Below are positions 61,058 to 64,000 of a DNA stretch of 64,000 bases, piece after piece (positions within the stretch are counted from its first letter, which is position 1; each line of letters opens with the position of its first letter). Both the position numbers and the translations under genes were made by a program. The notes under the pieces were generated by a model. That model was not told the DNA's origin. It saw only the letters and a list, made by a program, of their open reading frames with translations, and searched no databases. The stretch is from Aliidiomarina celeris (GTDB lineage: Bacteria > Pseudomonadota > Gammaproteobacteria > Enterobacterales > Alteromonadaceae): the NCBI RefSeq assembly GCF_003316875.1, contig NZ_QMIL01000004.1:1-64000 (forward strand). The letters run 5' to 3'.

Positions 61058-62697
61058 ATCCAAGCGTAAGGTTTCGCCCACGGCTCTAGTTGTTGCAACC
61101 CAGCGGGTAACTGTGGAATAGCAGCTCGTGCTTCTGCCAGCGAGCCATAATTACCGGTCACCACAACGTACCAACTGCGTTCATCTCTGAGTGTGTGATA
61201 CACCATCAGGTTGTCGGTGGGGGTATTGGTTTCTGCCAGTGTGGCAAAAAAGCGATCGAGCGCGCTTTGTGAGCGCACTGCACCCAGTTGCAAAGCAACG
61301 CGTGAACTGTCGGCGTGCCAGAAAAAGCTGTTGTCGTGGGCATTAAGCCAAGGGTTGCTGGGGCTTTCGGGGAGCGTCGCTGGTGGCTCTACCGCAGCTA
61401 AGGCTTCAGCTGCCTGAGCTTGTTCCTCAGTGGGCGCTGTTTCTACGGCAGGAGCGGGTTCGGCCGCGGGCGCCTCGGCGGAAGTCGTTTGTGGTGTGGT
61501 AGCCGAAGACACGCGCATGAGGCCAACACTGAGTTCGCGTTCGGGCTGGTATTCCCGCGCCGCTATACTCAAACGCGACAGGGCGTCGTCGAAATTCATG
61601 GTCAGTTGTGCTTCGGCAACGCCTAATTCTGGCTCGCTAGTTTCAAGCGCTGCTGTGTCGTCTGGCGCGTTTACCGAGGCGATCACGCTTGTGTTATCAG
61701 CTGTACTGTTCGTCGGACTCTCAGCCGGATTCGCAGCCACAAGTTCCGTCGCGTTCTCGGCGGCAGGCGCAAAGCTTTGAACATAACTTTTCAGCTGTTC
61801 CTGGTACAAAAATGCTGTTACGCCAGTGGCCATTAAAAGTGCGCCGAGCAGGGCAAAAACAAGGCGTTTGCCACCTTTTTTAATCGTTGAAGTGTTGGCC
61901 CGAGATTTCACCGGCGCGGCAGGCTCATGCTCGTTGTCGGTAATCTGATAGCGCGCTTTTGGGGTTGGCATAAGTAGCTGGCTTAGCTGCTTTTGAATTA
62001 CACCCGGGTATTTCAGACAGGTGCCAATTGCCGATTGAATGCGCTCGGCATTCATGGCTAAGCTTTTACCGCGCTCGTGGCAGTTGAGTAGCGCCTTTGC
62101 AAAGGATAACGCCTCACTGTCGGCGAGCTCGCTAACCAACACTATCTCTGGCGCGTCACTGGTATTGTTTGGTACAGCAGTACGTTGGCGAGCGGCCCAA
62201 TCGGTACTGCCCGACACCACTACGCTAATTCTATGCTTGCCGCCGGTGAAACGGCTGTGCAATACCAACTCTTGTAACTCGTCCACAATAATCGGCGAAA
62301 GGGTATGTGCGTCGTCGATTACAATCATTAAATGTTGGCCATAAGCCGCTGACAATGTTGGCAAGGTGCGGCGAATGGTTTTACTTAACGAGGCTTCTGC
62401 TGGGGCATTTTGCAGGCTGCTAATTTGTTGCAAAAGTCGCTGGCGTACATGTTCGATGGTCAGTTTGGCGTTGGCGCTGAGGTAGGCAATATTGGCGTAG
62501 TCTGAGGCCTGTTCCATAAAGCTTTCGAGCAGCGTCGATTTTCCAGCACCTTGTGGGCCGGCAACAATCACCATTTGGTTTTTGAACGTGGTTACATAAT
62601 GAAGCTGCTCGAGCAATTTTTGCTGGCTTGGCAGAATACGCACAGGCATGGCGAGTGGCGTTTGCTGGGTGGTATCTGTATGTGCTACTGAAGTCAT
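61021..62697 (-). CDS. damX: DamX cell-division SPOR protein
   Basis: 558 residues. N-terminal AAA ATPase-like domain in the cytoplasm (Walker A GPQGAGKST, about 46-54; Walker B region IVIDDAHTLS). One transmembrane segment (about 276-296). A Pro/Ala/Glu-rich periplasmic linker (about 300-460). C-terminal SPOR domain (about 470-550), which binds denuded septal glycans. Part of the aroK-aroB-damX series. Compared with E. coli DamX (428 residues) it keeps the full ATPase part. Confidence 0.92.
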   Translation of the reverse strand: MTSVAHTDTTQQTPLAMPVRILPSQQKLLEQLHYVTTFKNQMVIVAGPQGAGKSTLLESFMEQASDYANIAYLSANAKLTIEHVRQRLLQQISSLQNAPAEASLSKTIRRTLPTLSAAYGQHLMIVIDDAHTLSPIIVDELQELVLHSRFTGGKHRISVVVSGSTDWAARQRTAVPNNTSDAPEIVLVSELADSEALSFAKALLNCHERGKSLAMNAERIQSAIGTCLKYPGVIQKQLSQLLMPTPKARYQITDNEHEPAAPVKSRANTSTIKKGGKRLVFALLGALLMATGVTAFLYQEQLKSYVQSFAPAAENATELVAANPAESPTNSTADNTSVIASVNAPDDTAALETSEPELGVAEAQLTMNFDDALSRLSIAAREYQPERELSVGLMRVSSATTPQTTSAEAPAAEPAPAVETAPTEEQAQAAEALAAVEPPATLPESPSNPWLNAHDNSFFWHADSSRVALQLGAVRSQSALDRFFATLAETNTPTDNLMVYHTLRDERSWYVVVTGNYGSLAEARAAIPQLPAGLQQLEPWAKPYAWIQTELEVVLAEP

Positions 62698-62744
62698 GCA
62701 GGGCCTCTTGTGTTCGCTACACTCAAGGCCTTTGTGCCCGAGCG

Positions 62745-63824
62745 CTACTGGTGTGCGACGCTGGCTTGCAAAAGTTCAGGGGCTATGGGCTGCTCGGTAA
62801 TTGCGGCACAGCCTATTGCCGTAGGTAAAACGAAGCGTACTAACCCGTTTTGAACTTTTTTGTCTCGGTACAAGCCCGCCTGCCAATCTTGCCACTGCAT
62901 ATTCGGAGCAGAGGTCGGCAAACCTGCGGCTTCAACCAAGGCTTTAATGCGTCGGTAATCTGACACATCGCACCATTGCATTGCACTAGCTAGGTGTGAA
63001 GCAATTACCATGCCAGCAGCAACGGCTTCACCATGCAGCCAATTGCCATAGCCCGCATACGACTCAATAACATGGCCAAAGGTGTGGCCGTAGTTTAATA
63101 ATGCACGCACGCCTTGCTCGCGCTCGTCTGCGCTCACTATGCGGGCTTTAATAGAGCAGCTCACCTCAATAGCGTAGCGCAGCGCTTCCGGATCTCGTTG
63201 CAGTAATGCCGGCATGTTCTGCTCTAGCCAGGTAAAAAAGTTGGCGTCTTCGATAACGCCGTACTTAATCACTTCCGCTAACCCAGCTTTTAACTCGCGT
63301 TCGGGTAAGGTTTCTAGCGTTGTGGTGTCAATAACAACAGCGTTCGGCTGGTGAAAGGCACCAATCATGTTCTTGCCCAGCGCGTGATTCACAGCGGTTT
63401 TACCGCCTACAGACGAGTCTACTTGTGCCAGCAAGGTAGTGGGTACTTGCAGAAAACGAACGCCACGTTGAAACGTCGCAGCCACAAAACCAGCCAGGTC
63501 GCCCACAACACCACCGCCAAGTGCCAAAATAATACCGTCGCGGTGTAAGCCACTTTCCATCACGGCGTTGAGCGCCTCCGTGTAGGTTGCAAGGGTTTTG
63601 TATTGCTCGCCGTCGGGCATTAAAAAGGTGCCATGCAAGCGGTTGCCAAGCATGGTTTTTACTGCGGGCAAGTAAAGGGGAGCTACGGTTGGGTTCGACA
63701 CAACGAACACCTGCCCCGAGCCCACAGACTCGAGCGCAGATGAAAGATATTGCATTGCTCTCGCACCAATAAAAACAGGATAACTACGCTCGCCTAAGTT
63801 CACTATAAGTGGGTTCATAAGCAC
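62745..63824 (-). CDS. aroB: 3-dehydroquinate synthase
   Basis: 359 residues. Second step of the shikimate pathway, converting DAHP to 3-dehydroquinate with NAD and zinc. Contains ALGGGVVGDLAGFVA (about 101-115), VPTTLLAQVDSSVGGKTAVNH, zinc ligands in KAGLAEVIK and GHTFGHVIE, and HGEAVAAGM. It stands 47 bp before damX and 21 bp after aroK. Confidence 0.97.
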   Translation of the reverse strand: MLMNPLIVNLGERSYPVFIGARAMQYLSSALESVGSGQVFVVSNPTVAPLYLPAVKTMLGNRLHGTFLMPDGEQYKTLATYTEALNAVMESGLHRDGIILALGGGVVGDLAGFVAATFQRGVRFLQVPTTLLAQVDSSVGGKTAVNHALGKNMIGAFHQPNAVVIDTTTLETLPERELKAGLAEVIKYGVIEDANFFTWLEQNMPALLQRDPEALRYAIEVSCSIKARIVSADEREQGVRALLNYGHTFGHVIESYAGYGNWLHGEAVAAGMVIASHLASAMQWCDVSDYRRIKALVEAAGLPTSAPNMQWQDWQAGLYRDKKVQNGLVRFVLPTAIGCAAITEQPIAPELLQASVAHQ

Positions 63825-63845
63825 TCCTGTTCTTTATTGGGGAGG

Positions 63846-64000
63846 TTAAAAGCCGAGCTTCTCAATAATTTGACCGGCAACAATTTTGGCGCTTTGTTCG
63901 TCGGTTTGAATCACGATGTCGGCAATTTCTTCATAAAGCGGCTCGCGCTCTTGCGCTAAACTTTCTAACACTTCGCGTGGGTTTTCTGCATTGGCCAGTA
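63846..64000 (-). CDS. aroK: Shikimate kinase, C-terminal part (5' end outside window)
   Basis: The last 50 or so residues are in the window, ending ...[26 protein letters not shown]. The [23 protein letters not shown] stretch (split here: [14 protein letters not shown] then EPLYEEIAD) is typical of AroK. It is the upstream gene of the aroK-aroB-damX operon. The catalytic P-loop lies outside the window. Confidence 0.9.
   Translation of the reverse strand, partial: LANAENPREVLESLAQEREPLYEEIADIVIQTDEQSAKIVAGQIIEKLGF

Noticed and set aside
61420-61780. Plus-strand frames within the damX linker
   Set aside because: Gly/Ser/Ala-rich products antisense to the Pro/Ala/Glu linker of damX; compositional artefact.

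Overview
The window reads as a chromosomal segment of a marine gammaproteobacterium of the Alteromonadales, most like Idiomarina/Pseudidiomarina. This is inferred from the conserved order DUF2914-hemC-hemD/X-hemY and lptM-lysA-dapF-DUF484-xerC-yigB-uvrD, rarD-yigI next to recQ, and damX-aroB-aroK, together with an Oar-type TonB receptor, a tricorn-like peptidase and moderate GC. No database search was possible, so the genus is a guess and the class is secure.

Layout. 1-143: the 3' end of an rrn operon (5S rRNA and its terminator). 144-1221: a repeat-like spacer and an AT-rich orphan exported protein. 1275-3669: an AlkB-like dioxygenase, then a Tat-signal sulfide:quinone oxidoreductase with a small membrane protein under a visible operator. 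3670-6368: deaD behind a structured leader of about 290 nt, then sodC. 6369-16241 (minus): one tightly packed run DUF2914-hemC-hemD/X-hemY-tamA-tamB, which places haem synthesis and the TAM outer-membrane assembly machinery in one transcription unit. 16328-23198 (plus): lptM-lysA-dapF-DUF484-xerC-yigB, then uvrD with its own LexA-controlled promoter. 23182-26663: rarD and yigI (minus) and recQ (plus). 26906-30142: Oar-like TonB receptor, followed by a 105-bp tandem intergenic repeat that runs into the end of the tricorn-like peptidase gene. 33815-35571: DUF502, MAPEG and a methyltransferase.

35601-46446 looks like a carboxylate/acyl utilisation locus: a CrbS-type transporter-fused hybrid kinase, the CrbR-type regulator, a TonB receptor, and a divergent operon of GntP permease, acyl-CoA synthetase and an exported MetX-like hydrolase, with a 14-bp palindrome in the divergent promoter region. 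46663-52507: an AraC regulator divergent from five overlapping genes (flavin monooxygenase, BASS transporter, two SDRs, TSUP exporter), probably an uncharacterised catabolic system.

52508-55946 is an accessory patch: orphan AT-rich genes, an IS66 remnant interrupted by an array of palindromes, a lipoprotein, and a toxin-antitoxin operon with a 9-bp-period operator and a truncated PIN toxin. 55947-64000 returns to core genes: a YhiN-like flavoprotein, a YfcC transporter, dam-elaA-rsmJ (plus) converging on damX-aroB-aroK (minus). In enterics damX and dam are co-linear, so an inversion has separated them here. No tRNA, CRISPR array, prophage or intact insertion sequence was seen.
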